Below, in pieces: positions 17,658 to 27,304 of a DNA stretch of 64,000 nucleotides (position 1 is its first letter; every line of letters starts with the position of its first letter). The notes under the pieces are model-generated. The model saw nothing but the letters and a program-made list of their open reading frames with translations. It had not been told where the DNA came from and searched no databases. Location of the stretch: assembly GCA_963843255.1 (NCBI GenBank), contig CAWJJQ010000013.1:1-64000 (forward strand). Direction: 5' to 3'. The stretch comes from Bog-159 sp963843255. Its GTDB lineage: Bacteria; Acidobacteriota; Terriglobia; Bryobacterales; Bryobacteraceae. The position numbers were made by a program, and so were the translations under genes.

Positions 17658-18836
17658 TTACCGGCGGACGCGGCGCATCCACTCGCCCCACGCAAATCCG
17701 AGGCGCGTGGCGACCAATGCGGCCACAAACGCGGCGAACATTTCGGTGGCAAAAACGGACGGCGCGTCCGGCGGCAGGAAGAGGTGGCGCACATTCACCC
17801 AGGTCGGACGGGCGTTGTAGTCGAAGATGTTGGTGTGGAAGACCCAGTTCCGCGCCGCCGGCGACTGCAGGAATTCCGCGAAGGGCCACTGCACCGCGAT
17901 TAACACGCCCAGGAACACCAGCGACGAAACGGCGGACAGTTTCAACAGGTTCCAATTTCTGGTGCGAGCCCACAGCAGGTCGAGCGCCAGCGCCGGGATA
18001 AAGAGCAAGATCGGAAATTCCGGTGGCACGAACTGAGTCACCTGGTGGTAGACCGGCCCGAGTTTCGGTTCGGCGGGGAACAGCGGCAGAATCCAACCCA
18101 TGCCCGCGAAGAAGAGACAATAGACGCCCGCCACGGTGGTGGCCGCCCAGCGTTTTTCCGACGCGCGCGCGATGCCGGCCAGACACAGCGGCACCACCAT
18201 GCAAACGACGCGATAAAACTTGCCGTTATGCATCAAAGCTTGCCACGAAAACTCCATGATCATCAGCATCAGCCCGACCAGGACTACGCCACCGATGTAG
18301 AGGAACAGCCAGTCGAGCTTGTCGCGGAACTCGGCGCGGGCGCGATTCATCATGCCCAGGATCAGGATGAGAGTGCCGGTATTCACCGCCAGGTTGCCCA
18401 GGATCAGAAGGACGTGCGGTGGGCTCAGGATTTTGACGTCAAGTCCATAGGCGCTGTGCCACCAGTTGTCGAACGGCGCGGAAGTTAACATCGCGACGCC
18501 GCCCCAGGCGGCGATAAATGCACCGAGGGGCGCTTCAAATCCCCAGAGCTTCACCGAAGTGCTGCGCAAATGCGAGAAATCGCCAAAAGTGGTCGCCAGG
18601 ATCAGATAGCCGCAGGATAGGCCCGCCAGCACGCCGCACAGATAAATGGCCATATGGGCCGGGGTCCAGAACGTATCGCGGCCGATGGAGCGGTGCCAGG
18701 ATATATCCCACTGGCCGCCGATCATGGCCGACGTGACGGCAAAAACGGAGCACCAGACGTACCAGGGTACGCGCGCGACAGCCGTGCGCACGGACGTAGC
18801 TGAAACGGACGAGATTGTAGTGGTAGTGGATGCCAT
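17658..18836 (-). CDS. Polytopic membrane protein of unknown function with two W-H...P-x-H motifs
   Basis: The start at the ATG 18834-18836 gives 392 residues with about ten hydrophobic segments and no recognised domain. Two related motifs lie on successive halves: DISWHRSIGRDTFWTPAH and DNWWHSAYGLDVKILSPPH. Each has a Trp-His, then Gly-x-Asp, then Pro-x-His, as if from an internal duplication; the histidines could be metal or haem ligands. The next gene, 4 bp downstream, encodes the Met/His-rich membrane-anchored protein, so the two probably form one membrane complex. Distant likeness to respiratory membrane subunits is possible but cannot be shown here. Confidence 0.7.
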   Translation of the reverse strand: MASTTTTISSVSATSVRTAVARVPWYVWCSVFAVTSAMIGGQWDISWHRSIGRDTFWTPAHMAIYLCGVLAGLSCGYLILATTFGDFSHLRSTSVKLWGFEAPLGAFIAAWGGVAMLTSAPFDNWWHSAYGLDVKILSPPHVLLILGNLAVNTGTLILILGMMNRARAEFRDKLDWLFLYIGGVVLVGLMLMIMEFSWQALMHNGKFYRVVCMVVPLCLAGIARASEKRWAATTVAGVYCLFFAGMGWILPLFPAEPKLGPVYHQVTQFVPPEFPILLFIPALALDLLWARTRNWNLLKLSAVSSLVFLGVLIAVQWPFAEFLQSPAARNWVFHTNIFDYNARPTWVNVRHLFLPPDAPSVFATEMFAAFVAALVATRLGFAWGEWMRRVRR

Positions 18837-19164
18837 GCTGTCCCTCTGTACGCTTACGATTATAGCCTTTGTTCGGTGCGGTGGCACAGCGCCAATTGTG
18901 GGGCGGGCCCGTGGCCTGCGCGGGTCCCTCGGACCCGCTTTTCGCGTCGGATCGAGCGCTTTTGAGCAAGCAAGACGGCGGTCTGAGAGCCCCGCACCGG
19001 TCACGTGACCGCCCCTACGTTTCCTCCGACAGACGATATTCGGGTTCTATCGAACAAAACCAGGCTGCATGCGTAATAAACTATTGGTTCGCGCGTCACC
19101 ATAGCGCGACCAGGCGCGCGCCAGCCCACCGGTGTCGCCTCCGTTGCTTAAACGGTTGATATCA
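18837..19164. other. Intergenic region between divergent membrane-protein and TolC-like genes
   Basis: This 328-bp gap should hold the promoters for both divergent units. Besides the dispersed two-hairpin repeat at 18898-18942, I see no coding frame of interest and no convincing sigma-70 boxes. Confidence 0.5.
18898..18942. repeat. Dispersed two-hairpin intergenic repeat, copy A
   Basis: The element opens with GTGGGGCGGGCCC. Hairpin one pairs GCGGGCC (18903-18909) with GGCCTGC (18913-18919) around 3 bases. Hairpin two pairs GCGGGTCC (18920-18927) with GGACCCGC (18931-18938) around CTC and is followed by TTTT. Related copies are at 39231, 45476 and 51367. Confidence 0.6.
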
Positions 19165-21036
19165 ATGAGACTATTTCAATTACCGATGCGAACTATATCC
19201 ATTTTCCTGGTCCTATGCATCTGCGCGGCTGCCCAGAGCGAGATCAGTATCCGGCCGGCCACAGGCCGACTGGGCTTCCTGACGCGTCCGTATCAGGCTG
19301 GAAGTGTTCCGAACATCCGCTTGGAGAATTCATCCCGGCTCGGCTCGCTGTTGCGCGCCGGCAACCTCTACTTGACGGCCCAAGATGTAGTGGCGCTGGC
19401 CATTGAAAACAACATCGACGTGGAGATTCAGAGATATACCCCGCTACTCCAAAAGGAAGTGTTGCTGCGCGCACAGGGCGGCGGCGCCCTCCGTAGTGTA
19501 GGACTTCCGGTTGCTGCCGGGCCGCAAAGCGTGAGCCTGCAAGGCGTCAGCGCCACCTCCAGCACTCTCAGCGCCGGGAATGGAGTCAGTTCCGGCGGCG
19601 GCATCGTTACCCAGTTGGGCCCCCCGATTCCATCGTTTGACCCGACCATTATTGGCATCGCCAGCTTCGCCCACTCCAGCATCCCGCAGAGCAACGTGGT
19701 GGCTACCGGGGTCGCGACCTTGGTGTCCTCCTCGCGCAGTTACCAGGCTGAGTACCTCCAGAACTGGGACTTTGGCTTGACCGCGCAATTGACCTATTCC
19801 AGCAGGTATACCAACGTCAACAGCCCGTTTTACAATTTGAACCCTTTCACGTCCGGCTTCGTGGACCTGCTACTGACCCAGAACCTGCTCTACGGTTTCG
19901 GGCGCGCAGTCGCCGACCGGAACATCCGCGTGCAGAAGAACAACGTGAAGGTCAGCGATCTGCAATTCCAGCAGCAGGTGATCACCACCGTTTCGGCGAC
20001 ACTCAACCTTTATTGGGACCTGGTCAGCTTCAATGAAGACGTGCGCGCCCGGCGGCGGGAAGTGGCCACCGCGCAGCAGTTGCTCGAAGACAACAAGAAG
20101 CAGGTGGAATTCGGCACGGCGGCGCCCATAGAAATCACCCGCGCGGAATCCCAGTTGTACACCAGCCAGCAGGACCTGGTAACTTCCGAGACGAACTTGC
20201 TGCAGCAGGAAACGGTATTGAAGAACGCCCTCAGCCGCAACGGTGTAGCCGCGGCGGGCCTGGCCAACGTACACATTGTTCCCTTGGATCAGATCCAGGT
20301 ACCAACCCAGGACCAGATCCGGCCGCTGGAAGATTTGATCCAGGAGGCGCTCAGCAAGCGGCCGGAAATGGCCCAGGCGCGCCTCAACCTGGAGAGCAAC
20401 CAGATGAACCTGAAGGGCATAAAGAGCGAGCTGAAGCCCACCTTGCAGGCGTTCACCGAGCTAACCAATAACGGCTTGGTCGGGCAGATCGTGGGCACTC
20501 CCTTTGCGACCGGCGGATATGGCGACCTGCTTTCCGAGATTGCCCGCCGTAACTACCCGAATTACTCCGCGGGGATTTCGCTGAACATACCGTTGCGCAA
20601 CCGGGCAGCCCAGGCGGATTACGCCACCAGCATGCTGGAACTGCGGCAGAACGAGCTCAACCTGCGCAAGAACATTAACCAGATTCGGGTGGACGTGCAG
20701 AACGCGGTGATCGGTCTGCAGCAAGCCCGCGCCCGGCACGAAGCGGCCGTGAAATCGCGCGTGTTGCAGGAGCAGACCTTGGCCGGCGATCAGAAACGCT
20801 ACCGGCTGGGGGCGGTGATCTCGTTCCAGGTGGTGCAGGATCAGCGGGACCTCGCCACCGCGCAGAGTGCCGAAGTCCAGAGCATGGCAAATTATACGCA
20901 CGCGCGCATCGCGCTCGATCAGGCTCTGGGAACCACCCTGGAAGTGAACAACATCATCGTCGACGAGGCCTTGAAGGGCCATCTCTCCCAGGAATCCAAG
21001 CTGCCGTCGGAGTTGCCGAAGGAGGAACGGCAATGA
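19165..21036 (+). CDS. TolC-family outer membrane protein (first of tandem pair)
   Basis: The 623-residue product starts at the ATG 19165 with a signal peptide (MRLFQLPMRTISIFLVLCIC...AAAQS). It has the two outer-membrane-efflux repeats of the TolC family: helical segments such as VSDLQFQQQVITTVSATLNLYWDL (read from about residue 265) and the C-terminal LRKNINQIRVDVQNAVIGLQ stretch. It is longer than typical TolC (about 470-490) because of an N-terminal extension and a Ser/Gly-rich insert near residues 115-150. It overlaps the next gene by 4 bp (ATGA) and is clearly paralogous to it. No membrane-fusion or RND/ABC pump gene is adjacent. Confidence 0.87.
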   Translation: MRLFQLPMRTISIFLVLCICAAAQSEISIRPATGRLGFLTRPYQAGSVPNIRLENSSRLGSLLRAGNLYLTAQDVVALAIENNIDVEIQRYTPLLQKEVLLRAQGGGALRSVGLPVAAGPQSVSLQGVSATSSTLSAGNGVSSGGGIVTQLGPPIPSFDPTIIGIASFAHSSIPQSNVVATGVATLVSSSRSYQAEYLQNWDFGLTAQLTYSSRYTNVNSPFYNLNPFTSGFVDLLLTQNLLYGFGRAVADRNIRVQKNNVKVSDLQFQQQVITTVSATLNLYWDLVSFNEDVRARRREVATAQQLLEDNKKQVEFGTAAPIEITRAESQLYTSQQDLVTSETNLLQQETVLKNALSRNGVAAAGLANVHIVPLDQIQVPTQDQIRPLEDLIQEALSKRPEMAQARLNLESNQMNLKGIKSELKPTLQAFTELTNNGLVGQIVGTPFATGGYGDLLSEIARRNYPNYSAGISLNIPLRNRAAQADYATSMLELRQNELNLRKNINQIRVDVQNAVIGLQQARARHEAAVKSRVLQEQTLAGDQKRYRLGAVISFQVVQDQRDLATAQSAEVQSMANYTHARIALDQALGTTLEVNNIIVDEALKGHLSQESKLPSELPKEERQ

Positions 21037-22964
21037 GGCGCGACCGGTTCGTATTTGCCGTGCGCCGGTCGGTGGCATTGGCCTTGTGCCTCACCTGCCC
21101 GTTGTCCCTGACCTTGGCGCAGCAGCCGGGGATCGCATCGCTGGCTCCCGAGAAAGCATCGGTCCCCGCGATTGTGAGGCCCTATTTCCTGGTGAACGTC
21201 CCGCCGCCGCGGCTGGCGAACTCCCCGCGGCTGGCCCAACTGGTGCGCGCCGGCACCCTCTACCTGACCGTGCAGGATGCCATCGCGCTGGCTCTCGAGA
21301 ACAATATCGACCTGGAAGTGGCGCGGTATAACCCGCTCATCGCCGGTTGGAATTTGACCCGCGCCCAAGCGGGCGGTGCGCTGCCGGGCGTGCCCAGCAA
21401 CTCTTCCCAGGTGGGTGCGGCGGCGCTCGGGCAAGGCGTGGCCGGAAGCCAGGCGGCGGCTGGCATTACCGTGCCCGGATCGGGCAATAAAGGCGCGCAA
21501 ACTTCGAGCACGTCGGTCCAACAGATCGGCCCCGTGACCCAGACTCTGGATCCGATTATCCAGGAAACCACGACCTTGAGCCATACCACCAACCTGTACC
21601 CGGTGGAGACGCTCAGCGGCACAGCTACCCTGATCGATTACACCAGGGTCAATTCAGCCACCTACCAACAGGGATTTCTGACAGGCGGCGCCGCTACGGT
21701 TTCCTACACGGACTACTTTCTGAAAGAGAATGCTCCCACCGACGTATTGAACCCTTCTTCGGCTCCCAATCTTTCCTTCTCTATTCAGCAAGGCTTTTTG
21801 CAAGGCTTCGGCATCGCCGTCAATGCGCGCTTCATCACCGTGGCCAGGATGAACATCGGCATTTCCGATCTGACGTTTCAGACGCAGGTCATCAACCTGG
21901 CGTACCAGGTGTTGAGCGATTACTACAACCTCGAAGCTTCGGATGAGGACAGCAGGGCCAAACGGAACGCGGTGGATGTCGCGGCGAAATTCCTGGCAAA
22001 TGTGAAAGAGCAAGTGAAGTTCGGGGCCCTGGCGCCGTCCGACACGATCACGGCGGAAAGCCAGTTGGTCACCAGCCAGCAGGCCCTGGTGGACGCGGAG
22101 GCCACCAGGCAGCAGCAGGAGATCCAACTCAAGAACCTGCTGAGCCGGACTGGAACGGCCGACCCGGTGCTGACGAATGCCCGCATCCAGCCGGTGGACC
22201 GCATGACCATTCCGGATCGCGATGACCTGCCTCCGGTGGACGAACTGGTCAAGCAGGCCCTGGCCAATCGCACGGACCTGATGGCGGACCGCGAAAACGA
22301 AAAGACCGCGGCCGTATCGAATTTGGGCACCCACAACGGTATCCTGCCAAATGCGGGCGTGTTCGCGAGTGAGAGCAACGCCGGCTTAGCGGGGGCCGGG
22401 CATACGGTCACTTTCAACGGACAGACGGATACACCAAATCCAGCCGTAGTCGGAGGAATCGGAACCGGTTTAAAGCAGGTTTTCAGCGCCGCGTACCCGA
22501 CCGAATCGATCGCCGGATTCTACGCCGCGCAGTTGCGGAACCGGCAGGCGCAGGCGGACTATGCGGTCGACCAGTTGTCGTTCCGGCAAACGCAGCTGAC
22601 CACCGCTAAAGATGCGCACCAGGTTGAAGTAGACGTGCTGAACTACGTGATCGCGCTGCGCCAGGCGCGCGCGCGTTATGAGGCCTCCGTGCGCAACCGT
22701 ATTTTGCAGGAACAGTTGCTCACCAGCGAACAGAAGCGGTTCGCGCTCGGCGCTTCCATCCCCTACAACGTCATCTTGCAGCAGCGAGACCTGGCCACCG
22801 CGCAGTCTACGGAGGTAGCGGCCCTGGCGGCCTATACCAACGCGCGCCTGTCGCTCGACCGGACCACCGGTGCGCTGCTTTCCGCCAATCACGTTTCTTT
22901 GGCCGAGGCGCACACAGGCAAAGTCGCTCGGGAATCGCAGATTGCCGGCCCGCGCCAGCCCTAG
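21033..22964 (+). CDS. TolC-family outer membrane protein (second of tandem pair)
   Basis: This 643-residue paralogue of the preceding gene shares the signal-peptide, N-terminal region (LVRAGTLYLTVQDAIALALENN versus LLRAGNLYLTAQDVVALAIENN, split here by design of each gene) and the two TolC repeats. Its start codon overlaps the upstream stop, so translation is probably coupled. A Gly/Ser-rich insert again follows the first conserved block. The C-terminal half ends with an LRQARARYEASVRNRI segment typical of the second outer-membrane-efflux repeat. The pair could form a mixed trimer or serve two exporters; nothing in the window identifies the inner-membrane partner. Confidence 0.86.
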   Translation: MRRDRFVFAVRRSVALALCLTCPLSLTLAQQPGIASLAPEKASVPAIVRPYFLVNVPPPRLANSPRLAQLVRAGTLYLTVQDAIALALENNIDLEVARYNPLIAGWNLTRAQAGGALPGVPSNSSQVGAAALGQGVAGSQAAAGITVPGSGNKGAQTSSTSVQQIGPVTQTLDPIIQETTTLSHTTNLYPVETLSGTATLIDYTRVNSATYQQGFLTGGAATVSYTDYFLKENAPTDVLNPSSAPNLSFSIQQGFLQGFGIAVNARFITVARMNIGISDLTFQTQVINLAYQVLSDYYNLEASDEDSRAKRNAVDVAAKFLANVKEQVKFGALAPSDTITAESQLVTSQQALVDAEATRQQQEIQLKNLLSRTGTADPVLTNARIQPVDRMTIPDRDDLPPVDELVKQALANRTDLMADRENEKTAAVSNLGTHNGILPNAGVFASESNAGLAGAGHTVTFNGQTDTPNPAVVGGIGTGLKQVFSAAYPTESIAGFYAAQLRNRQAQADYAVDQLSFRQTQLTTAKDAHQVEVDVLNYVIALRQARARYEASVRNRILQEQLLTSEQKRFALGASIPYNVILQQRDLATAQSTEVAALAAYTNARLSLDRTTGALLSANHVSLAEAHTGKVARESQIAGPRQP

Positions 22965-23102
22965 CCGGTCGATAATTTGGCCGCCAATTTATTTAACGAA
23001 TTCTTTATAAATTCGCCTGAATTTAACCACGAATAGCCTTCTCCAGTACTCTCAAAACCTTGCGGATCTTGAGCAAAAACGGGTGGTTCCTCACAAAATA
23101 AC

Positions 23103-23132
23103 TTGACACAACTTATCCCCCGGTAGCATACT
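23103..23132 (+). promoter_or_regulatory. Candidate sigma-70 promoter upstream of the TonB-dependent receptor
   Basis: A perfect -35 box TTGACA lies at 23103-23108, and CATACT at 23127-23132 matches four of six -10 positions with an 18-bp spacer. It sits in the 366-bp gap 22965-23330, leaving a leader of about 190 bases before the receptor start. The rest of the gap is AT-richer at its left end with no coding signal. Confidence 0.4.
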
Positions 23133-23330
23133 TCCGAATAAATCCATTTAACGGGGGCACGCTGGAGGCATGTAATTCCAGAAATCCGGACTTGGGGAAG
23201 CTCGGATTATGGGATCGCGTAGCGGGTGATGCCGGTGCGTGCTGCTGTTGCAGTAAGTTAGATTAACGGAGCCGAGTGGTTGGTGAATTGCTTGCAATCC
23301 GCCAACACCATTTTTTGGAGGGATACGGGA

Positions 23331-26300
23331 ATGCAATCAAGTCAGAAAGGGTTATTGTGCCTATTCGCGGCCTTGACCCTGTTTTCGCTTTCAGCGTTCA
23401 GCCAGAGCATTACCACTGGCGAAATCACAGGTACAGTAAGCGATCCATCCGGCGCAGTCATCGCCGGCGCGGCAGTCAGGCTCAGCAGTCCCGGTACCGG
23501 CGCCGTTCGTAACGACACTACGGATGCCGGCGGCGTCTACCGGTTTCCATTATTGCAGCCCGGGGCGTACATACTCACCATCACCGCTCCCGGCTTCCAG
23601 ACGACTGAAATGAAGGCCAGCGTCAACTTGGGCACAGCAGTAAAAATGGATGCCAAGCTGAGTGTGGCGAGTTCCACGGCCACCGTCGAGATTATGGCGG
23701 ATGCGACCGCGGTCCAAACCGAAAACGCGGACGTCCAGAGTGTATTCGATACCAAGCAGCTCGAGATGCTGCCCAACCCTGGCAACGATCTCACTTACTA
23801 CGCGCAGCTTTCGCCGGGCGCCGTCATGAATACGGGCGGCGGTTACGGCAACCTGTCGGTCTTCGGGCTACCCGGAACTTCGAATCTGTTCACTTTGAAC
23901 GGCCAGAACGACAACGATCCGTTCCTGAACCTGAACAACAGCGGCGCGACCAACCTGCTGCTGGGGTCCAACGAGATGTCCGAGGTCTCGGTGACCACCA
24001 ACGGCTACAGCGCCCAGTATGGCCAGTTGGCGGGCGCCCAAGTCAACTACATTACCAAGAGCGGCACGAACCAGTTCCACGGTAATGCGAATTACTTCTG
24101 GAACGGGCGAGCTATGAATGCCAATGACTGGTTTAACAACGCCACCGGGCAGCCGCGGGCGTTCGACAACGTCAATCAGTACTCGGCTTCATTGGGCGGC
24201 CCCATCTGGAAGAACCATACCTTCTTCTTCTCCGACTATGAAGGGCTGCGGGCCATGATCCCGCTGGCCGGAACCGACGTTCGGCTTCCCTCGCAGGCAT
24301 TCGAATCGGCCGTACTCGCCAATCTTCAGGCGGACGGCAACGGCAACGAGATCCCCTTCTACAACCAGGCATTCAAGGCCTGGAATACGGCCATAGGAGC
24401 GGGGCGCGCTTCAGCCGTGCCGAGCAGCTCGGCCGACGTGAACGGCCCAGGCTGCGGCGCTTTGACGGTTCTGTCCGCCGGCACGCCGTGCGCCGAACAA
24501 TACTTCATCACCCCGGTGAATTTCGCGCCGGAATGGCTGTGGACGATTCGCGTCGATCAGAACCTGGGCGACAAAGATCGCATCTACGGGCGTTTCCAGA
24601 TCGATCACGGAACGCAGCCCACGGGCACCAGCGCGCTGAACCCGTTGTTCAGCCTGAAGTCGTTCCAACCGGAGAACCAGCAGCAGATCAGTTGGACACA
24701 CGTCTTCGGGCCCAATGCGACCAACTCGTTCACCGGATCGCACCTCTATTACGCGGCCGCGTTCTCATATGCCAACGTCTCGGCTACCAATGCGCTGTTT
24801 GCCCCGCAGCTCGGCCTGGCCGACGGTTCGTTCGCCACGCTGAACAGCCCCGAGACAGCCTTCCCTCAAGGGCGCGATGTGCAGCAGGGCCAGATCGGCG
24901 ACGATTTCACATTGACCAAGGGACGGCAGACCATCAAGTTGGGTGGCAACTGGCATAAAGACTGGGTTTACGATTTTGACTTCATGGCTAACACTCAGGG
25001 TGCCGTGACCTTTGGAACCATTGGCGATTTCTACAACGGAACGATCGGCGCGGCCGGCGGTTTTTCCCAGTCCTTTCCGTCGAAAACGGCGGAGAACATC
25101 GGCGTCTATCAGTTGGGCCTTTATGCGGAAGACGATATCAAGGTCACTTCCAAGCTGACGGTCAACCTGGCATTACGCGCCGATCACAATTCGAATCCGA
25201 CCTGCCAGGGTGGCTGCTTCGAGACATCGGCTTCATCCTTTACGTCCCTGAGCCACGACGCCACCGTGCCTTACAACCAGGCGATCCAGACGGGGCGTGG
25301 GCAAGCATATTACAAGACCGATGCCATCGTGTGGGGGCCGCGCGTCGGTGTTGCCTGGTCACTGGACCCCAAGACGGTGGTGCGCGCCGGAGCGGGCATC
25401 TTCGCCGATTCGTTCCCGGCTTTCGTGGTCGACGGGTTCGTCGAGAATCCTCCCAACTACAATGCCATCGGCCTGCCGGGATCGCTTTTTGGCACAAGTC
25501 CCGCAGCTCCTGGTGTCAACGGAAGCGTGTTCAGCGTCGCCAGCTCGACCAATGCTTCGTTGATCTCGGGGTTCAACGGTGGTGGGACGCTCGCTTCGCT
25601 GACAGCGGCCAATCCGTTATTCGCGGCGCCAAACCTGGTGACCATGGATCCCATCATTCATCAGCCGCGCTATTACGAGTGGAACCTGGAAGTCCAGCGC
25701 GATATCGGCTGGCGCACCGTTTTCAGTGCGAACTACGTCGGCAACCACGGCGTGAAAGAGCCCATCGAGAACCAGGGCTTGAACGCATTCTGCCCGTCCG
25801 GCTGCGGATCGGGGCTGCCTATCGGTTCGGCGCCGGCGGACGCCCGGTTCGCCACCGTTTCCCAATATCAAAGCGCCGGCGTCTCACGTTACAACGGCCT
25901 GGTGCTTTCCGTGAAGCACTCCATGAGCAGCCATCTGGCGTTTGGCCTGAACTACACGTATAGCCATGCTACCGACATGGTATCCAACGGTGGGCTGCTC
26001 CCGTTCAGCTTCTCGGGCCAGGGCAGTATTCTGAGCCCGGAGGACCCGTATAATCTCCGCGCCTATAACTACGGCAATGCGGATTACGATGTCCGCCACT
26101 ATTTTTCCGCGAACTATGTGGTCGATGACCTTCTGCGCGCGCTGCACTTCACCAAGGGGCCGAACGCGCTTTTTGGCGGCTGGACCCTCTCCGGCACGCT
26201 GCTCGACCACACCGGCTTCCCGTTTAGCGTGATCCAAAACAACGCTCTGCTGGCAAATTACCCGGGCACCATATTCGCACAGCCGATTACCTCGAGTTGG

Positions 26301-26690
26301 GGATCGTGCGGAGCCGGTGCGGCGTACACCAACAACACGCCGTGCCTGTCGCCCAACAACTTCGCGCCATCCATGAGCACCACCAGCACACTCTCGCAGT
26401 TCGCCACCCAGAACCGCAACCAGTATCGCGGACCCGGATTCTTCTCGACCGATATGAGCATTTCCAAGCAGTTCATGATCGGCGAGCGTTTCCGGTTCGG
26501 GATTGGAGCGCAGTTCTTCAACCTCTTCAATCACCCGAACTTCGCGCAGCCACTCAGCAACATCGATAGCCCGGGAACGTTCGGGCAGAGCTTCGGGCTG
26601 GTCAGCGAGCCGACGTCGATCCTGGGAGCTTTTCTGGGCGGCGATGCGGCGCCCCGGCTGGTCCAGTTGCACGGTACGCTCTCATTCTGA
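23331..26690 (+). CDS. Oar-like TonB-dependent outer membrane receptor with N-terminal carboxypeptidase-regulatory domain
   Basis: The ATG at 23331 follows a good ribosome site (GGAGGG, 23317-23322) and gives 1119 residues. A signal peptide is followed by a carboxypeptidase-regulatory domain at about residues 27-110 (ITTGEITGTVSDPSGAVIAG). A plug-like region follows (LNGQNDNDPFLNLNNSGATN) and then a long beta-barrel ending in a hydrophobic strand (VQLHGTLSF with terminal Phe). This architecture is greatly expanded in Acidobacteriota and resembles Myxococcus Oar. It should import a large or polymeric substrate, or act in adhesion, driven by TonB. Neighbours do not reveal the ligand. A strong terminator follows directly. 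Confidence 0.88.
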   Translation: MQSSQKGLLCLFAALTLFSLSAFSQSITTGEITGTVSDPSGAVIAGAAVRLSSPGTGAVRNDTTDAGGVYRFPLLQPGAYILTITAPGFQTTEMKASVNLGTAVKMDAKLSVASSTATVEIMADATAVQTENADVQSVFDTKQLEMLPNPGNDLTYYAQLSPGAVMNTGGGYGNLSVFGLPGTSNLFTLNGQNDNDPFLNLNNSGATNLLLGSNEMSEVSVTTNGYSAQYGQLAGAQVNYITKSGTNQFHGNANYFWNGRAMNANDWFNNATGQPRAFDNVNQYSASLGGPIWKNHTFFFSDYEGLRAMIPLAGTDVRLPSQAFESAVLANLQADGNGNEIPFYNQAFKAWNTAIGAGRASAVPSSSADVNGPGCGALTVLSAGTPCAEQYFITPVNFAPEWLWTIRVDQNLGDKDRIYGRFQIDHGTQPTGTSALNPLFSLKSFQPENQQQISWTHVFGPNATNSFTGSHLYYAAAFSYANVSATNALFAPQLGLADGSFATLNSPETAFPQGRDVQQGQIGDDFTLTKGRQTIKLGGNWHKDWVYDFDFMANTQGAVTFGTIGDFYNGTIGAAGGFSQSFPSKTAENIGVYQLGLYAEDDIKVTSKLTVNLALRADHNSNPTCQGGCFETSASSFTSLSHDATVPYNQAIQTGRGQAYYKTDAIVWGPRVGVAWSLDPKTVVRAGAGIFADSFPAFVVDGFVENPPNYNAIGLPGSLFGTSPAAPGVNGSVFSVASSTNASLISGFNGGGTLASLTAANPLFAAPNLVTMDPIIHQPRYYEWNLEVQRDIGWRTVFSANYVGNHGVKEPIENQGLNAFCPSGCGSGLPIGSAPADARFATVSQYQSAGVSRYNGLVLSVKHSMSSHLAFGLNYTYSHATDMVSNGGLLPFSFSGQGSILSPEDPYNLRAYNYGNADYDVRHYFSANYVVDDLLRALHFTKGPNALFGGWTLSGTLLDHTGFPFSVIQNNALLANYPGTIFAQPITSSWGSCGAGAAYTNNTPCLSPNNFAPSMSTTSTLSQFATQNRNQYRGPGFFSTDMSISKQFMIGERFRFGIGAQFFNLFNHPNFAQPLSNIDSPGTFGQSFGLVSEPTSILGAFLGGDAAPRLVQLHGTLSF

Positions 26691-26700
26691 GCCTTCGCCG

Positions 26701-26736
26701 CTGGGGGAGCCCAAAAGGCTCCCCCAGCAGATTTTT
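26701..26736 (+). terminator. Rho-independent terminator after the TonB-dependent receptor
   Basis: A perfect 11-bp stem CTGGGGGAGCC / GGCTCCCCCAG (26701-26711 and 26717-26727) encloses the loop CAAAA, and TTTTT follows at 26732-26736. It begins 10 bp past the receptor stop codon. Confidence 0.9.
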
Positions 26737-27271
26737 GGTGTTGCCCTGGGGTGGGCCTGCGGCACTGATTCCCTTCCTGCTGTTTGCGTCTCCGGTGGAA
26801 CCCCTGACCACCGGCGCCCTCCTGCCAGCCATCGGCGGTCAAAGCTTGTCCGAGAAGCCGGTGCAGTTGCCGGATGCCTTGCCGCATAAGCCCGCATTGC
26901 TGGTCTTTTCGTTCTCCAAGCAGGCGGGCGGCGATGCCCGGTTGTGGTTGGATCGTTTTTTGAAGGATCCGGCGGCGAACCAGACCGCGGTGTACTTTAA
27001 CCTGATGGTGCTCGAATCCGTCCCCAGGCTGCTGCGCGGCATGGTCAGCGGCGGCATCAAGAGCGGCATTCCCGCGGGCATGCACGAGCGGAGCATTCGC
27101 GTCTATCAGGGCGAAGCGGATTGGAAGCGCCGCTTGAACGTCACGGACAATCAGCATGCGTACCTTGTAGTGCTGGATTCCGCCGCGCGTGTGCGCTCGC
27201 TGCGCCACGGCCCTTTCGATGAAGCGGCCTACCAGGAGACCAGCGACGAATTGCAACGGCTATCCCGGTAA
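26735..27271 (+). CDS. Hypothetical exported protein, possibly thioredoxin-fold
   Basis: This 178-residue product has a hydrophobic N-terminus (AALIPFLLFASP) that could be a signal peptide. The start is a TTG at 26735 or GTG at 26738, both within the terminator tail, so the true start may differ. The body (PALLVFSFSKQAGGDARLWL) looks like the first strand and helix of a thioredoxin-like fold. No CxxC is present, and resemblance to the ATP10 family is possible but weak. Its 3' end lies 33 bp from glgA. It must be transcribed by readthrough or from a promoter within the terminator region. Confidence 0.6.
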   Translation: MVLPWGGPAALIPFLLFASPVEPLTTGALLPAIGGQSLSEKPVQLPDALPHKPALLVFSFSKQAGGDARLWLDRFLKDPAANQTAVYFNLMVLESVPRLLRGMVSGGIKSGIPAGMHERSIRVYQGEADWKRRLNVTDNQHAYLVVLDSAARVRSLRHGPFDEAAYQETSDELQRLSR

Positions 27272-27304
27272 TTCGCGCGAAACACGATAGACTGTTCCTT
27301 ACCC

